Notes under the pieces: generated by a model
Database searches by the model: none
Seen by the model: the letters and a program-made list of their open reading frames with translations, nothing else
Told to the model about the DNA's origin: nothing
In this document: positions 34,184 to 43,950 of the stretch, piece by piece
How positions within the stretch are numbered: the first letter of the stretch is position 1
How the letters are laid out: each line of letters opens with the position of its first letter
DNA from: Bradyrhizobium liaoningense
GTDB taxonomy: Bacteria > Pseudomonadota > Alphaproteobacteria > Rhizobiales > Xanthobacteraceae
Length of the DNA: 64,000 nucleotides
Direction: 5' to 3'
NCBI RefSeq assembly: GCF_018130825.1
Contig: NZ_JAFCJS010000001.1
Span: 930,001 to 994,000, forward strand
Program-made: the position numbers and the translations under genes

Positions 34184-37100
34184 CTATCGCCGCGCGAGGT
34201 TACAGCCGCTCGACAGCTGACGCGTCGAGCCGGTCGAGCCGTCGCTGGACTGCGACGGGAATTCCTCGAACGGCGAGTTCTGCTTGCCGGTGTTGAACTC
34301 GAAGATCTTGCGGAACAGGCCGGGCGCCATCGCCGAGATCGGATTGACGCGCATCACGGGCGCGGCCGGCGTGCCGACAACCTCATAGGTGACGCCGATC
34401 AGGCCCTCATTGTTGCCGCCGCCGAGGAAGATGCCGAACAGCGGAATCTGGCCGAAGATGTTGTTGACGCCGTACATCGGCACGAAGGTGCCGCTCATGC
34501 ACACCTGGTTGCCGGGATAGTCGATCGAGCCTTCGATGGTGGCGCCGATCATCGGGCCCTTGACCACGCCGTCGCGGATCGTGAGCGCGCCGTTCTGCCG
34601 GGTGAACTCGGCGCGGAGCGCACTGAAGGAGACGCCGTTGCCGGTGCCGTTGGGCGCGCCCGCGGCGACGCGCTCGAGCTGCGCCTCGCCCTTCACGGTG
34701 AAGTCGCGCACGTTGATGAGGCCCTCGCGCGAGGTGTTCGGCTCCGACGTCGGCGGCTCCATCGCCACCACCATCTGACCGCCGACCGCCTTGGTGTAGG
34801 TGTCGGTGAAGCGCAGCAGCGCGCCGGCATCGTTGGTCTGGAGGTAGATCACCTCGCGATTGCCCTGGGCACGGCCGCCGCGCAGATCAGCCGCAACGGG
34901 CGTGTCGCGGCCGATCTTGCCGCTCAGCGTGAAAGCCTTGATGGCGCCGCTGCGCTTGGACATCTTGGCATCGACGCTGCGCATCGCCTCGCCGTTGAAC
35001 CCGGCGACCGCGCCGAGCTTCACGTCGATGTCGAAATCGATGTTCTTCAGCTTGCTCTTGTCGTCCTTGGAATTGCCTGAGATCGCCGACTTCAGGAAGC
35101 CGCGGCCGTCGAACACGTCGCCGCGCATGGTGCCGCGCACCACGCCATCCTGGCTGCGTTCGACCTTCAACGACGCCTTGTCACCGTCGGACGGCGCATA
35201 GGTCGGGAAGTTCGCGTTCAGGAGATCGCCATTCGGATCGACCTCGAGCGAGCCCTTGATCGAGGCGCCGCCGCCTTCGATGACGATGTCCTCGAAGCGG
35301 GTCGACTGCGCCGTCGGCACCACCTTGAAGCTGGCCTTGCCGGACTTGCCCGGCAGCTTGACCCAGCCGGGCAGGATATTGTCGAGCTTGACCGAGGTCA
35401 GGTCGGCCTCGACGCCGAGCTTGGTCGTCTGGTCCGCGCTGCTCGCGATCTTGCCCGACAGCTTGATTGGCAGCGAGCCGCTGACGGCGGGGCTGAGATC
35501 GAAGCCGAGGCGCGCGCGGCTCGCATCGTCCAGCGTCGCCTGCAATCTGACGTCGGCATCGCCCTCGGCCTGCTTGCGATAGTCGAGCGAGGCGGCCTGC
35601 CCGTTGATCTTGACGTCGCCCTTGACCTGGTAGCCCTGGTTATTGGCGGCGATCTTCAGATTGTTGGCCTCGAGCTTCTGGTTCATCACCAGCTTGTCGG
35701 CGGCAAAGCCATTGAGATCGGCGGTCACGGCGTAGGTCGTGTCGGCCTTGGTCAATTCGCCCTTGACCGGCATGCCGAGCTGGATGCTCGCCGAGAACGT
35801 ACCCTTGCTGGTGTTGGGATCGACCACGGTGGCCGACAGATCGCTCAGTCGATCGTTCGAGAGCATTTCGGCCGCCGCAGGCACCGGACCGTCGACGCGG
35901 AACCTGGTGCGCGAGGGCGACGGCTTGGGCGCCATGTCGGGCACCTCGAAGGTGAAGTCGGAGATCGTGATCTTGCGACCGGCCGGCGTGTCGGCAATGC
36001 CCTGCCCGATATTCACCGTCGCCGTGCGTCCGGTCACGCGCGCCTTGAGGTCGGCATCGCGCACGACAGGCATGCCGTCCACCGGGCGGACTGCGACGCC
36101 GCTCGCGACGATGTTGACCGACAGGCCGTCGTCGGGGATCGGCGGTCCCTTGCGTGGAAGGTTCTTGACCGGCGAGTTGATGCCGATCTCGATGCGCTGC
36201 AGCGTGCCGCGCTCGATCCGTTCGATCACCCATTCACGCAATTCGGGGACGATCAGCGTCGGCCACATCCGCTTGAGCGCGGAGGCCGACATCGGCGTTC
36301 CCGCAAAGCCAAGCGTGAGCCGCGGCTCGCCCGAATAGTCGATGGCGCCGGTGCCGGCGACGCCGATCTCGCCGTTGGAGACATCGGCCTGCGTCAGCAA
36401 CAGGCGCTTGTGGTCGGTGTCGAAGCGGAAGCCGATCGCGATGCGGTTGAAGACGAGCGGCGGCTCGTTGTCGATACCGCCAAGAAGGATCGATCCGCCG
36501 CTGAAGCCGAGCTGCCAGTCGTTGATGTTGCCGTTGGGCGGCTCGACATGGGCCAGAAGCGTCAGGCGGTTGGCGCCGGAGAGGATCTTGAAGGGTGCCA
36601 CCAGCACCCGCCGGTTGGCGTCCCATTCGACGTTGATCTCGGCGGAATCGATCGCCATCGGATAGTCGGGCGTGTCGGTGTCGATGATGTTGCCCGCGCC
36701 GACCGCGATCTTGCCGCGGAAGAAGGTCGGCACACCGTCGCGGCCGAGCTCGCCCTTGAGCTCGCCGGTCAGCGGCAAATCGGCGGTATAGGTGAGATCC
36801 TTCACCCGCAGCGCGAGGAGGATGTTGGAGGTCGAGACCTTGTCGGCCTTGATGTCGACCGAGCGCACGCCATTCTCGGCGGGACCGATCGTGGCGCGCA
36901 GCATCCAGGGCCGCGCGCCCTCCTCGCCGAGGCTGAGCGCGACGCCGCCGTGGCTCGGCCGGCGCAGGCTGAGCGTGATGTTCTCAAAGCTCCATTTGCT
37001 GCCACGCTGCTGATCGTCGACGATCAGATTGCCGTTCTTCAGACCGATCTCGTTGAGATTCTGACCGTCGAGGCCGGTCATGCTCAGACTGTCGAGCCAG

Positions 37101-37906
37101 TCGAGGCCCTGGAGGATCCCGCTCTGTGCGCTCGCCTGAGGCGCGCCTTGCGATGCGGCTTGAGATGGATCCTGGCCCGCCGGCGCCGTGGCGAATGGCG
37201 GCGGCGGAACGCCGTTGCGCGGAAACGTCGGCGGCAGGCCCGCATCCTTCTTGGAGGCAACGCCGGTTGCCAGCGGTTTTGCGGTGTCGCCGGCCGAGAC
37301 CGTGACGGTGCCGTCGGGTGCGATGCGGATCGCGAGCTCGGCATCGACGAGATTGAGGCTTTCCGCGCGCAAATGCCCCATCAGCAGGCCGGCGCCCGAC
37401 AGCCTCACCTCGGCCTTCGGGGCGCTGGCGACGATGGCATGGTCGCGGTCGCGCACGATGATGTCGCGGATGCGCACGGCGATACGGACCCGCCCGGCGC
37501 GCTCGATCTGGGTGCCGCCGACCTCGACCGTGTTGCCGTGGCCGATATTGTCCTCGATGGCGGCGGCAAGCCAGGGCGTCGCGATGTCGAGATTGATGGG
37601 GCCGGCGCCGAGCCGCCACCACAGCGCGCCGAAACAACCGACGAAGATGACGATGAGCGCGCCGACGACGACGGCCAGCCGCTTCAGCCAGCGACCGCCG
37701 CCCAGCCAGCGGGGCAGCGACCCGAATCCGTCACCAAAGCGATGGAGGCCCGAATTGGAACGCGACAACAGCCGGCGCGCCCGATGGCCCGCCGCCGCTT
37801 CCTGATCCGGATCCCAGTCGGCCTCGTCCCATTCCTGCGGCTCAGGTTGGCCGCCGCGCCGATCGAAATCCCGATTGTAATCCTGGGGCGACGTATTCCT
37901 TGCCAT
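34184..37906 (-). CDS. Giant AsmA/YhdP-like protein
   Basis: A 1240-residue protein. A polar, Asp/Arg-rich cytoplasmic N-terminus (about 75 residues) and one transmembrane anchor (about 77-98, VVVGALIVIFVGCFGALWW) are followed by more than 1100 residues of repetitive beta-strand sequence. The C-terminal segment (GVVKGPMIGATIEGSIDYPGNQV, then FGIFLGGGNNEGLIGVTYEVVG) resembles AsmA-like/DUF3971 proteins. These form long periplasmic grooves and in YhdP/TamB carry phospholipids between membranes, so a lipid-transport or envelope role is inferred. The start at 37906 (MARNTSPQDYNRDFDRR) is preferred; ATG 38029 would add 41 low-complexity residues. Confidence 0.8.
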   Translation of the reverse strand: MARNTSPQDYNRDFDRRGGQPEPQEWDEADWDPDQEAAAGHRARRLLSRSNSGLHRFGDGFGSLPRWLGGGRWLKRLAVVVGALIVIFVGCFGALWWRLGAGPINLDIATPWLAAAIEDNIGHGNTVEVGGTQIERAGRVRIAVRIRDIIVRDRDHAIVASAPKAEVRLSGAGLLMGHLRAESLNLVDAELAIRIAPDGTVTVSAGDTAKPLATGVASKKDAGLPPTFPRNGVPPPPFATAPAGQDPSQAASQGAPQASAQSGILQGLDWLDSLSMTGLDGQNLNEIGLKNGNLIVDDQQRGSKWSFENITLSLRRPSHGGVALSLGEEGARPWMLRATIGPAENGVRSVDIKADKVSTSNILLALRVKDLTYTADLPLTGELKGELGRDGVPTFFRGKIAVGAGNIIDTDTPDYPMAIDSAEINVEWDANRRVLVAPFKILSGANRLTLLAHVEPPNGNINDWQLGFSGGSILLGGIDNEPPLVFNRIAIGFRFDTDHKRLLLTQADVSNGEIGVAGTGAIDYSGEPRLTLGFAGTPMSASALKRMWPTLIVPELREWVIERIERGTLQRIEIGINSPVKNLPRKGPPIPDDGLSVNIVASGVAVRPVDGMPVVRDADLKARVTGRTATVNIGQGIADTPAGRKITISDFTFEVPDMAPKPSPSRTRFRVDGPVPAAAEMLSNDRLSDLSATVVDPNTSKGTFSASIQLGMPVKGELTKADTTYAVTADLNGFAADKLVMNQKLEANNLKIAANNQGYQVKGDVKINGQAASLDYRKQAEGDADVRLQATLDDASRARLGFDLSPAVSGSLPIKLSGKIASSADQTTKLGVEADLTSVKLDNILPGWVKLPGKSGKASFKVVPTAQSTRFEDIVIEGGGASIKGSLEVDPNGDLLNANFPTYAPSDGDKASLKVERSQDGVVRGTMRGDVFDGRGFLKSAISGNSKDDKSKLKNIDFDIDVKLGAVAGFNGEAMRSVDAKMSKRSGAIKAFTLSGKIGRDTPVAADLRGGRAQGNREVIYLQTNDAGALLRFTDTYTKAVGGQMVVAMEPPTSEPNTSREGLINVRDFTVKGEAQLERVAAGAPNGTGNGVSFSALRAEFTRQNGALTIRDGVVKGPMIGATIEGSIDYPGNQVCMSGTFVPMYGVNNIFGQIPLFGIFLGGGNNEGLIGVTYEVVGTPAAPVMRVNPISAMAPGLFRKIFEFNTGKQNSPFEEFPSQSSDGSTGSTRQLSSGCNLARR

Positions 37907-38197
37907 TGCCTCTCGATACAGGCGCCCATCGTAAGATTGAACGCCGCCGGGACCGCAGCCGTCCACGGGACGCGAAGCCCCCTGCGCCGGCACTGCCGCC
38001 ATACCTCGAATATTCCTGCTGTTCGTCATTTCGCCCCGGGAGCGCGTTCAACGAGCAGTGGGGTGGTGCGTGGAATTCCTTGTAACCATACTCCGGCGTC
38101 GTCAGACTTGCCCAGCCAAGGGCGCGATTCCGGCACACCGGACGAGAGCTGCAATACCGCTTCGGTTGACCCGTCGAAAGCGTCGAAAGGAAGGCGT

Positions 38198-38872
38198 ATG
38201 TCCAAGAAATCCCGAAAGAAATCGTCCAAAACGCCCTCCGGCAGTGCAACAGCTAAAAAGAAGGCCCCGAAAACCAGGGCAACAACTCAAACAAAGGCCG
38301 CGAAAACACAGCGGGCACCGGCCAGCAAATCAACCGCGACCATAGCAAAGACAGCATCGCATGGGGCCGCATCGAAACAGTTAAATTCCTCCAAATCGAC
38401 CTCTGCGGCGAAGCTGACCGAAGGTCAGAAGGCGCCCGCCTTCCGCCTGCCCCGCGATGGCGGCGGTGTGGCGACGCTGTCGGACTATGCCGGCCGGAAG
38501 CTCGTCCTGTTCTTCTATCCCCGCGCCGACACTCCCGGCTGCACCCGGGAAGCCATCGACTTCACGCGCCTTGCAGGTGCCTTCGCCGACGCCGGCACCG
38601 CCGTGCTCGGCGTCTCCGCGGATTCGTTAAAGGCCCAGGAGAAGTTCCGTGACAAGCACAGCCTCGGCGTCCCCCTGATCTCGGACGAGAAGCACGAGAT
38701 GCTGGAGGCTTATGGCGCGTGGGGCGAAAAATCCATGTACGGCAAGAGCTTCCTCGGGATTCTTCGTACCACGGTACTGGTCGGAAGCGATGGCAAAGTG
38801 GCCAGGGTCTGGCGCAACGTCCGGGTCGACGGCCATGCCGACCAGGTGCTGGAAGCGGCAAGAAGTCTTTAA
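38198..38872 (+). CDS. bcp: BCP-type peroxiredoxin with Lys-rich N-terminal extension
   Basis: A 224-residue peroxiredoxin that reduces hydroperoxides with thiol donors. The catalytic domain (about 75-224) has FFYPRADTPGCTREAIDF with the peroxidatic Cys. The resolving Cys found five residues later in E. coli BCP is replaced (TREAI), so it is a 1-Cys variant. Residues 1-70 are Lys/Ala/Thr/Ser-rich (KKSRKKSSKTPSG, KKKAPKTRATT), disordered and strongly basic, suggesting nucleic-acid or membrane association. ATG 38198 follows AAAGGAAGG. The open frame extending far upstream is antisense to the AsmA-like gene and is not coding. Confidence 0.86.
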   Translation: MSKKSRKKSSKTPSGSATAKKKAPKTRATTQTKAAKTQRAPASKSTATIAKTASHGAASKQLNSSKSTSAAKLTEGQKAPAFRLPRDGGGVATLSDYAGRKLVLFFYPRADTPGCTREAIDFTRLAGAFADAGTAVLGVSADSLKAQEKFRDKHSLGVPLISDEKHEMLEAYGAWGEKSMYGKSFLGILRTTVLVGSDGKVARVWRNVRVDGHADQVLEAARSL

Positions 38873-38984
38873 CCAGCCCGTTAAGTTCTAGCGGTTCCGT
38901 TTCCGGAAAATTAACCATGACCGGCCCAGATTGCTGCGGCAATTAGGCCGCAAGGAACCCATCCGACCGGCGCCGGGAGTGCCG

Positions 38985-40352
38985 ATGTCGAAAAGTTCTG
39001 CCCAATATTCGCAGTACCCCCAGCATCATCCCCACGACCACGGACGGGCCTTCCATCGGCGTCCCGTCCCTGTCGCGGCGGCCGCCGCGATCCCCCTTCC
39101 CGACGCCGACGACGCCTACACCATCGTCCATCACGGCAAGCAGGTTCGCCTCGGCCCAGTCGTGTTCTGGATCGTGGTCGGCACCATCGTGCTGCTCGGC
39201 CTGTGGTCGGCCGCGACCGCCACCTATTTCGCTTTCCGCGACGACGTGCTGACCCGGCTGATCGCCCGCCAGGCCGAGATGCAGTACGCCTATGAGGACC
39301 GCATCGCCGAACTGCGTGCCAAGGTCGATCGCACCACCAGCCGCCAGCTGCTCGACCAGGAGCAGTTCGACCAGAAGCTCGACCAGATCATGAAGCGCCA
39401 GACGGCGCTGGAGTCCCGGGCGACGGCGCTGGGCGCCATGCCTGACGTGACCGGATCGATCCCCCGCGCGGCGCCGCAGCGTGGCGACGCCGGTCAGGGC
39501 GCGACCCAGGGCACGCCAAAACCGTCGCCGATCAGCGACACCGTGATCTTCGTGGCACCGCCGGATCGCGAAGCGCGACTCGAATCGCGCGCCCCCGCCA
39601 CCCTGGCTCCGCCGACCAGCCAGTTCGCCAAGAACCAGGGTTTCGACAACGTCCTGGTTCGCCTCACCACCTCGCTCGATCAGGTCGAACGCCGCCAGAT
39701 GGCAGCCCTCGGCGCTGTCGAGGAAGGCATGGATTCGCGCATGCGCCGGATGCGCGGCGTCGTCAGCGATCTCGGCCTCAACCTCGCCAGTCTCGAAGCC
39801 GCCGTGCCGCGCAGCGCGATGGGCGGACCGTTCGTCCCGGTCAAGCTGACGGCCAACGCCGGGCCGTTCGAGAAGCAGCTCAATCGCATCAACACGACCC
39901 GTGCCGAGATGGACAGGCTCAACCGCACGCTGGCGCTGGTGCCGTATCGCAAGCCCGTCATCGGCGAGGTCGAGTTCACCTCCGGTTTCGGCGTGCGCAG
40001 CGATCCCTTCCTGGGCCGGCCCGCGATGCACACCGGCCTCGACTTCCGCGCCGCGACCGGCGATCCCGTCCGCGCCACCGCCTATGGCAAGGTGGTCTCG
40101 GCGGGCTGGTCCGGCGGCTACGGCCGCATGATCGAGGTCGACCACGGCAACGGGCTCTCGACCCGCTACGGCCATCTCTCCGAGATCAACGTCAAGGTCG
40201 GCGAGATCGTGAAGATCGGCCAGGTCGTCGGTCTCGTCGGCTCGACCGGCCGTTCCACCGGTCCGCATCTGCACTATGAGACCCGCATCGACGGCGAAGC
40301 GGTCGATCCGCAGAAATTTTTGCGCGCCGGCGTGCGCCTCAGCGCGGGCTAG
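38985..40352 (+). CDS. M23 (LytM) metallopeptidase, membrane-anchored
   Basis: A 455-residue protein: a short cytoplasmic part rich in His/Pro, one TM helix (about 58-80, GPVVFWIVVGTIVLLGLW), a periplasmic coiled coil (about 90-130, EMQYAYEDRIAELRAKVD), a linker, and a C-terminal LytM domain. Zinc ligands are intact: HTGLDF (His, Asp) and HLHYE (final His). It should therefore be an active peptidoglycan endopeptidase, in the manner of rhizobial DipM/EnvC-like cell-separation proteins. Start ATG 38985 with GGGAG 7 bases upstream; the 18 codons before it are open but lack a site. Confidence 0.88.
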   Translation: MSKSSAQYSQYPQHHPHDHGRAFHRRPVPVAAAAAIPLPDADDAYTIVHHGKQVRLGPVVFWIVVGTIVLLGLWSAATATYFAFRDDVLTRLIARQAEMQYAYEDRIAELRAKVDRTTSRQLLDQEQFDQKLDQIMKRQTALESRATALGAMPDVTGSIPRAAPQRGDAGQGATQGTPKPSPISDTVIFVAPPDREARLESRAPATLAPPTSQFAKNQGFDNVLVRLTTSLDQVERRQMAALGAVEEGMDSRMRRMRGVVSDLGLNLASLEAAVPRSAMGGPFVPVKLTANAGPFEKQLNRINTTRAEMDRLNRTLALVPYRKPVIGEVEFTSGFGVRSDPFLGRPAMHTGLDFRAATGDPVRATAYGKVVSAGWSGGYGRMIEVDHGNGLSTRYGHLSEINVKVGEIVKIGQVVGLVGSTGRSTGPHLHYETRIDGEAVDPQKFLRAGVRLSAG

Positions 40353-40379
40353 GTCCGGGCTCTACCGTGCGAACACGCA

Positions 40380-41069
40380 TCAGACACGAGGCTGGCACGC
40401 CTTCAGGAAGAATTTGAGCCCAGCCTCGATTCCCTCCTCGACCGCTTTTTCGGTGAGTTCGCTGAGGCCGAGGACAATCATCAGTGGCAGTTCGCCGCGG
40501 ATCAGCGACAGGAATTGCGTGGCGGCTTCCATCGGATCGTCGAATTCGAGCAGCTTCTGGGCCCTGGCTTCCTCGAGAAATCCGGATAGTCGCCGAATCG
40601 TCGCCTGCGGTCCGCTTTCATAGAAGAGCCGGGCGAGCACGGGAAACCGGCCACTCTCGTTGGCGATGATGCGGACGAAAGCGAAGTCCTTTCCATGAAT
40701 GAAGGCGCTCAGGTACTGCTTGGCGAATGCGCGCAGCGCCTCGGACAATCCAGCCGACAGCTGGGGCAGCGGCAAGTCGCGTTGCAGGCTCTCACACTCC
40801 GCAACGATTAAAGAAGCGAACAAGGCCTCCTTGCTCGGAAAGTACGCATAGAGCGTGGCCTTCGAGACGCCAGCGGCTTTCGCGATGGCGTCCATGCTGG
40901 TCGCGGAAAATCCCTGGTCGAGAAACATCTGCCACGCCGCACGGGTGACGATGTCCATCTTGCGGCCCGCCGGTACGCTCGACTGCTCAGGAGCAGCAGG
41001 GGCGATCGTGTCGATCAATGTCAGCTCTCCGTCGGCTCGAGAATCGGTGTGGTCGGTATCGAGGTGCAC
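40380..41069 (-). CDS. TetR-family repressor of the RND efflux operon
   Basis: A 229-residue TetR regulator. The DNA-binding domain is at about residues 36-82 (RKMDIVTRAAWQMFLDQGFSATSMDAIAKAAGVSKATLYAYFPSKEALF pattern, HTH plus YAYFPSKE); a ligand domain follows. It is divergent from the efflux operon, and two matching palindromes between them are likely its operators. GTG 41069 gives a 35-residue polar extension of low conservation and has no clear ribosome-binding site, so an internal start is possible. Confidence 0.88.
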   Translation of the reverse strand: MHLDTDHTDSRADGELTLIDTIAPAAPEQSSVPAGRKMDIVTRAAWQMFLDQGFSATSMDAIAKAAGVSKATLYAYFPSKEALFASLIVAECESLQRDLPLPQLSAGLSEALRAFAKQYLSAFIHGKDFAFVRIIANESGRFPVLARLFYESGPQATIRRLSGFLEEARAQKLLEFDDPMEAATQFLSLIRGELPLMIVLGLSELTEKAVEEGIEAGLKFFLKACQPRV

Positions 41070-41156
41070 AATGACCGCGCATCAACAACTTGAAAGAACA
41101 ATGAGGCAGTCCGGACGTGGCCCCGGGCGCCATAGCACTCACACGGTTGTCATAAA

Positions 41157-41218
41157 ACTAAACAGTTCAGTACCATTGACAAGACCCCGCGACCGCGACA
41201 AGTACTGAACGGTTCAGT
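41157..41218. promoter_or_regulatory. Two TetR operators and efflux promoter
   Basis: ACTGAACGGTTCAGT (41204-41218) is a perfect 15-bp palindrome. ACTAAACAGTTCAGT (41157-41171) is the same with one change. Their centres are 47 bp apart. A -35 TTGACA lies between them (41176-41181), and the right site covers the -10 region and start of the operon, as expected for repression of both divergent genes. Confidence 0.75.
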
Positions 41219-41234
41219 TTTATCCAGGGCCCGG

Positions 41235-42797
41235 ATGTCGTTCAGAACATTTCTCCGCATAGGCGGCTTAATTCCTCTGGTTCAGGCCACGATCTCCTTG
41301 GGCGGCTGTGCGGTCGGCCCGGATTTCGAAACGCCAGCTGCGCCGGCGGTCAACGGCTACACGGCGGACGGACTGCCCGCGACCCCGGCCGCGGGCGGCC
41401 CCGGCGGCACAGCGCAACGCTTCGTGAGCGGCTCGGACGTGCCGGCAGTCTGGTGGCAGGTGTTTCGCTCACGGCAGATCGCAGCCTTTGTCCGCGAATC
41501 GATCGACAACCACCCTGATCTTGCCGCCGCGCAAGCAGCGCTCCGCCAGGCCCGCGAAGTCGCGGCAGCCGACACCAGCGCGCTGCTGCCGTCGATCACC
41601 GGGAGCGACAGTGCGACTCGCAGTCAGGTGCCCGCGGCAGAGTCCGGACAGGCCGGCTCGTCGTCTCCCTACACCCTCTACAAGACGTCGGTGCCAGTTT
41701 CGTTTACGCCCGACATCTTCGGGGGCAAGGCGCGCGGGATAGAATCCGACCTCGCCTATGCCGAATACCAGCGCTTCCAACTCGAAGCGACCTACCTGAC
41801 GCTGACCGCGAATGTCGTGACGACGGCGATCAGCGATGCCTCCTATGCGGCTCAAATCCGCGTCACCGAGGAGCAGATCGAGGGGCAGCGTCAGCTGGTC
41901 GCGCTGCTCGAACAGCAATTCGCACTCGGCGCCGTCTCCAACAGCGACGTCCTGACCCAGAAGGCCCAGCTTGCACAGACCGTCGCGACTCTTCCGCCGT
42001 TGCAGAAGTCGCGCGCGCAAAACCGCAACCAGCTGATGGCCTATCTCGGCCGGCTGCCGAGCCAGGACAAAGGTGAGGCGGTCCCGCTGGCAAATCTGCG
42101 CCTGCCGCGCGACCTTCCGGTCAGTGTCCCGTCGCTGCTGGTGCGGCAGCGCCCGGACATCCGTGCGGCGGAAAGCCAAGTGCATCAGGCCAGCGCCAAT
42201 GTCGGCGTTGCCACTGCCAACATGCTTCCGAACGTCACGCTGTCGGCCTCGGGGGGCAGTTCGGCATTGGCGCTGTCAGGACTTTACGGCCCGCAGTCAG
42301 CCGCCTGGAGCGTGGCCGCGAGCGTCACGGGACCGATCTTCGATGCCGGCAACCTGTTCCACACCAAGGAGTCCAAGGTCGCGGCGATGGAACAGTCCGC
42401 CGCGAAGTATCGCTCGACCGTGATCACCGCATTCCAGAACGTGGCCGACGCGCTCCGCGCGATCCAGTCGGACGCTGCGCTGCTGAGGGCCCAGGTCGAG
42501 GCTGAGAAAACCTCAGCCGAAAGCCTGAAAATGTCCCAGGCCCAGTTCAAGGCCGGCTCCACCACGTTCATCACCGTCATCAACGCCGAACAGACGTTGC
42601 TGACGGCGCGGCTCAACCGTGTGAAGGCGCAGGCCTCGCGCTATGCCGACACCGTGGCGCTTTACCAGGCCCTCGGCGGCGGCTGGTGGAATCGCGTCGA
42701 TGAGACTCCCGCAGCCGAGGTAAGGCCCGCGGGCATTGCCGCGATATTCGTTCCCGCCGGGGCCCTGCCGGCACCACCGCCCCCGCCAGCCAACTGA
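41235..42797 (+). CDS. RND efflux outer-membrane factor (OprM/NodT family lipoprotein)
   Basis: A 520-residue outer-membrane channel of a tripartite pump. A lipoprotein signal with lipobox LGGC (Cys about residue 25) is followed by AVGPDFETPAAPAV, the family start. Two OEP coiled-coil/barrel repeats follow, with LIRQ-type VRQRPDIRAAESQVHQASANVGVA in the middle. A Pro/Ala-rich tail closes it. Start at 41235 with a purine-poor leader, immediately under the operator-controlled promoter. Its stop overlaps the next ATG by one base. Confidence 0.92.
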   Translation: MSFRTFLRIGGLIPLVQATISLGGCAVGPDFETPAAPAVNGYTADGLPATPAAGGPGGTAQRFVSGSDVPAVWWQVFRSRQIAAFVRESIDNHPDLAAAQAALRQAREVAAADTSALLPSITGSDSATRSQVPAAESGQAGSSSPYTLYKTSVPVSFTPDIFGGKARGIESDLAYAEYQRFQLEATYLTLTANVVTTAISDASYAAQIRVTEEQIEGQRQLVALLEQQFALGAVSNSDVLTQKAQLAQTVATLPPLQKSRAQNRNQLMAYLGRLPSQDKGEAVPLANLRLPRDLPVSVPSLLVRQRPDIRAAESQVHQASANVGVATANMLPNVTLSASGGSSALALSGLYGPQSAAWSVAASVTGPIFDAGNLFHTKESKVAAMEQSAAKYRSTVITAFQNVADALRAIQSDAALLRAQVEAEKTSAESLKMSQAQFKAGSTTFITVINAEQTLLTARLNRVKAQASRYADTVALYQALGGGWWNRVDETPAAEVRPAGIAAIFVPAGALPAPPPPPAN

Positions 42798-43939
42798 TGC
42801 GAAAGCTCAAAGCCATGTTCAAGCGCATGATCATCATGCTGTGTGTCATCGGAGCGGTGTTTGCCGCCCTCGCCTGGTTCGTCAATTTCCGCGCCGGCAT
42901 GATCAGCCAGGTCATGGCCTCGCTCGCCGATCCGCCCCAGACGGTGTCGACGACCGCTGCGCAGTTCAGCGACTGGCAGTCGGCATTGACCGCCATCGGC
43001 ACATTTCGCGCCGTGAACGGCGCCGATCTCTCGCTGCAACAGCCCGGCATCGTCGACAGCATTCATTTCGAATCCGGCAAGGACGTCGCCGCCGGCGACG
43101 CCTTGCTCGATCTGCGGATGGAGGACGACGTCGCCAAGCTGCAATCGCTCCAGGCCACCGCCGACGGCTACGGCATCACGTTGCGGCGCGACCAGGGCCA
43201 GCTCAAGATCAATGCGGTGAGCCAGGCCACCGTCGACAGCGACGCCGTGAACGAGCGCAACGCGCTGGCCCTGGTCGCTCAGCAGCGTGCGCTGGTGGAT
43301 CAAAAGACATTACGGGCGCCGTTCGCCGGCCGTCTCGGTGTGCGTCAGGTCGATGTCGGCCAATATCTGACCGCGGGCACCACCATCGTCACCCTGCAGG
43401 CTCTCGACCGTCTCTTCGTCGATTTCACCCTGCCGCAGCAGGCGATCGATCAGGTCAAGGTCGGACAGACGGTCGTCGCGCGCGTCGACGCCTTTCCGGA
43501 CCTCAGCTTCAAGGGCGTCGTGCAAGCGTTCAACTCCAAGGTTGATCAAGCCAGCCGCAACGTTCAGGTCCGCGCACTTTTTGACAATACGGACCGCAAG
43601 CTCCTGCCCGGCATGTTCGCACGGATCGATGTGCGCGTCGGCCAAACCGCGAGCTATCTCACGCTGCCGCAGACCGCCATCGTCTACAACACGTATGGCG
43701 AGTCGGTGTTCCTCGCCGTCAAGAGCGAGGCACCGGGCAAGCAGGGTTTGGTGGCCCGCCAGACCTTCATCAAGACCGGCGCCACCCGTGGCGATCAGGT
43801 GGCCGTGATCTCGGGTCTCGATCGGGACGCAACCGTCGTCACCGCAGGCCAGATCAAGCTGCGCAACGGCACCCTGCTGAAGGTCGACAACTCCATTCCC
43901 CTGGCGAACGATCCCAATCCCGCCCCCGCCGATCACTGA
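42797..43939 (+). CDS. RND periplasmic adaptor (membrane fusion protein)
   Basis: A 380-residue adaptor linking the inner-membrane pump to the OprM-like channel. It has an N-terminal membrane helix (about 8-28), lipoyl halves split by a short hairpin (GIVDSIHFESGKDVAAGDAL and LVDQKTLRAPFAGRLGVRQVDVGQYL), a beta-barrel, and a membrane-proximal domain. The unusually short hairpin suggests the MdtA/MexE-like or shorter class. Translationally coupled to the upstream gene. Confidence 0.92.
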   Translation: MRKLKAMFKRMIIMLCVIGAVFAALAWFVNFRAGMISQVMASLADPPQTVSTTAAQFSDWQSALTAIGTFRAVNGADLSLQQPGIVDSIHFESGKDVAAGDALLDLRMEDDVAKLQSLQATADGYGITLRRDQGQLKINAVSQATVDSDAVNERNALALVAQQRALVDQKTLRAPFAGRLGVRQVDVGQYLTAGTTIVTLQALDRLFVDFTLPQQAIDQVKVGQTVVARVDAFPDLSFKGVVQAFNSKVDQASRNVQVRALFDNTDRKLLPGMFARIDVRVGQTASYLTLPQTAIVYNTYGESVFLAVKSEAPGKQGLVARQTFIKTGATRGDQVAVISGLDRDATVVTAGQIKLRNGTLLKVDNSIPLANDPNPAPADH

Positions 43940-43950
43940 GGAGGCAGAAC

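Noticed and set aside
36410..38197. Long open frame upstream of the BCP start on the + strand
   Set aside because: It is antisense to the AsmA-like gene, has the low-complexity Val/Ala/Asp/Arg composition of a GC3 shadow frame, and the BCP gene has its own ribosome-binding site at 38198.
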